Assembly (NCBI GenBank): GCA_025352305.1
Contig: JANXTQ010000106.1
Location: 1-5,440 of the forward strand
Reading direction: 5' to 3'
DNA from: Actinomycetes bacterium
Lineage (GTDB): Bacteria; Actinomycetota; Acidimicrobiia; Acidimicrobiales; RAAP-2
DNA length: 5,440 bases
Part shown: one piece after another, positions 5,354 to 5,440 of the stretch
Numbering within the stretch: position 1 is the stretch's first letter
Layout: each line of letters starts with the position of its first letter
The notes under the pieces: generated by a model
Seen by the model: only the letters and a program-made list of their open reading frames with translations
Databases searched by the model: none
What the model was told of the DNA's origin: nothing
Translations under genes and position numbers: made by a program

Positions 5354-5440
5354 CTTTGTAGATATGGCGGCACCACGGCCACGCCTCGTCGTACGTCAAT
5401 CTCAACTCTCGACGACGGATTCCTGTGGACAGCAAATTAG
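5354..5440. other. Downstream flank of tRNA-Arg, nothing supportable
   Basis: An ATG at 5364 opens a frame of 25 codons to the window edge, but it has no Shine-Dalgarno sequence and no recognisable content. A loose 6-bp inverted repeat (TCGTCG 5386-5391, CGACGA 5410-5415) is present. The 3' flank of a tRNA is a common integration point, but no integrase or repeat of the tRNA 3' end is visible here. Confidence 0.4.

Noticed and set aside
5354..5440. Integration site of a mobile element at the tRNA 3' end
   Set aside because: No integrase and no duplicated tRNA 3' segment are visible within the window.

Overview
The window looks like chromosomal DNA from a mid-GC actinobacterium. The class Acidimicrobiia is the best guess, by inference: GTG starts are frequent, secreted or membrane proteins carry Thr/Ser-rich tracts, a Yx(FWY)xxD secreted-repeat protein is present, and a Thr-rich membrane protein directly follows nadC. 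No transposase, integrase, CRISPR array or phage gene is visible.

Layout. (1) 1-327, plus strand: the 3' end of nadC (NAD biosynthesis), cut by the window edge. (2) 410-766, plus: a small protein with one membrane anchor and a mucin-like Thr/Ser tail. It converges on the next block, with a 7-bp inverted repeat between them. (3) 3803 down to 820, minus: a compact four-gene operon, read in the order secreted Yx(FWY)xxD protein, sterol-desaturase/fatty-acid-hydroxylase-like di-iron membrane protein, DoxX-family membrane protein, and isoprenylcysteine-methyltransferase-like membrane protein. The three gene junctions overlap by 17, 1 and 4 bp if the first possible start of the hydroxylase is used. 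A very strong hairpin lies in the 5' part of the hydroxylase reading frame. (4) 3804-4080: a divergent intergenic region. (5) 4081-5207, plus: a two-gene unit of an unrecognised multi-pass membrane protein and a small soluble beta-rich protein. (6) 5282-5353: a tRNA-Arg with anticodon CCT, preceded by three AATNGATC motifs and followed by 87 bp in which I see no supportable gene.

How the genes may work together. The minus-strand operon combines one exported protein with three integral membrane proteins whose families modify lipids or small hydrophobic molecules (di-iron hydroxylase, SAM-dependent membrane methyltransferase) or are tied to membrane redox (DoxX). The tight packing and lack of internal Shine-Dalgarno sequences suggest coupled translation and a shared membrane or envelope function, but the substrate cannot be read from the sequence. 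The hairpin between the first gene and the membrane core of the second may let the cell make more of the secreted protein than of the three membrane enzymes. It is the most unusual structural signal in the window.
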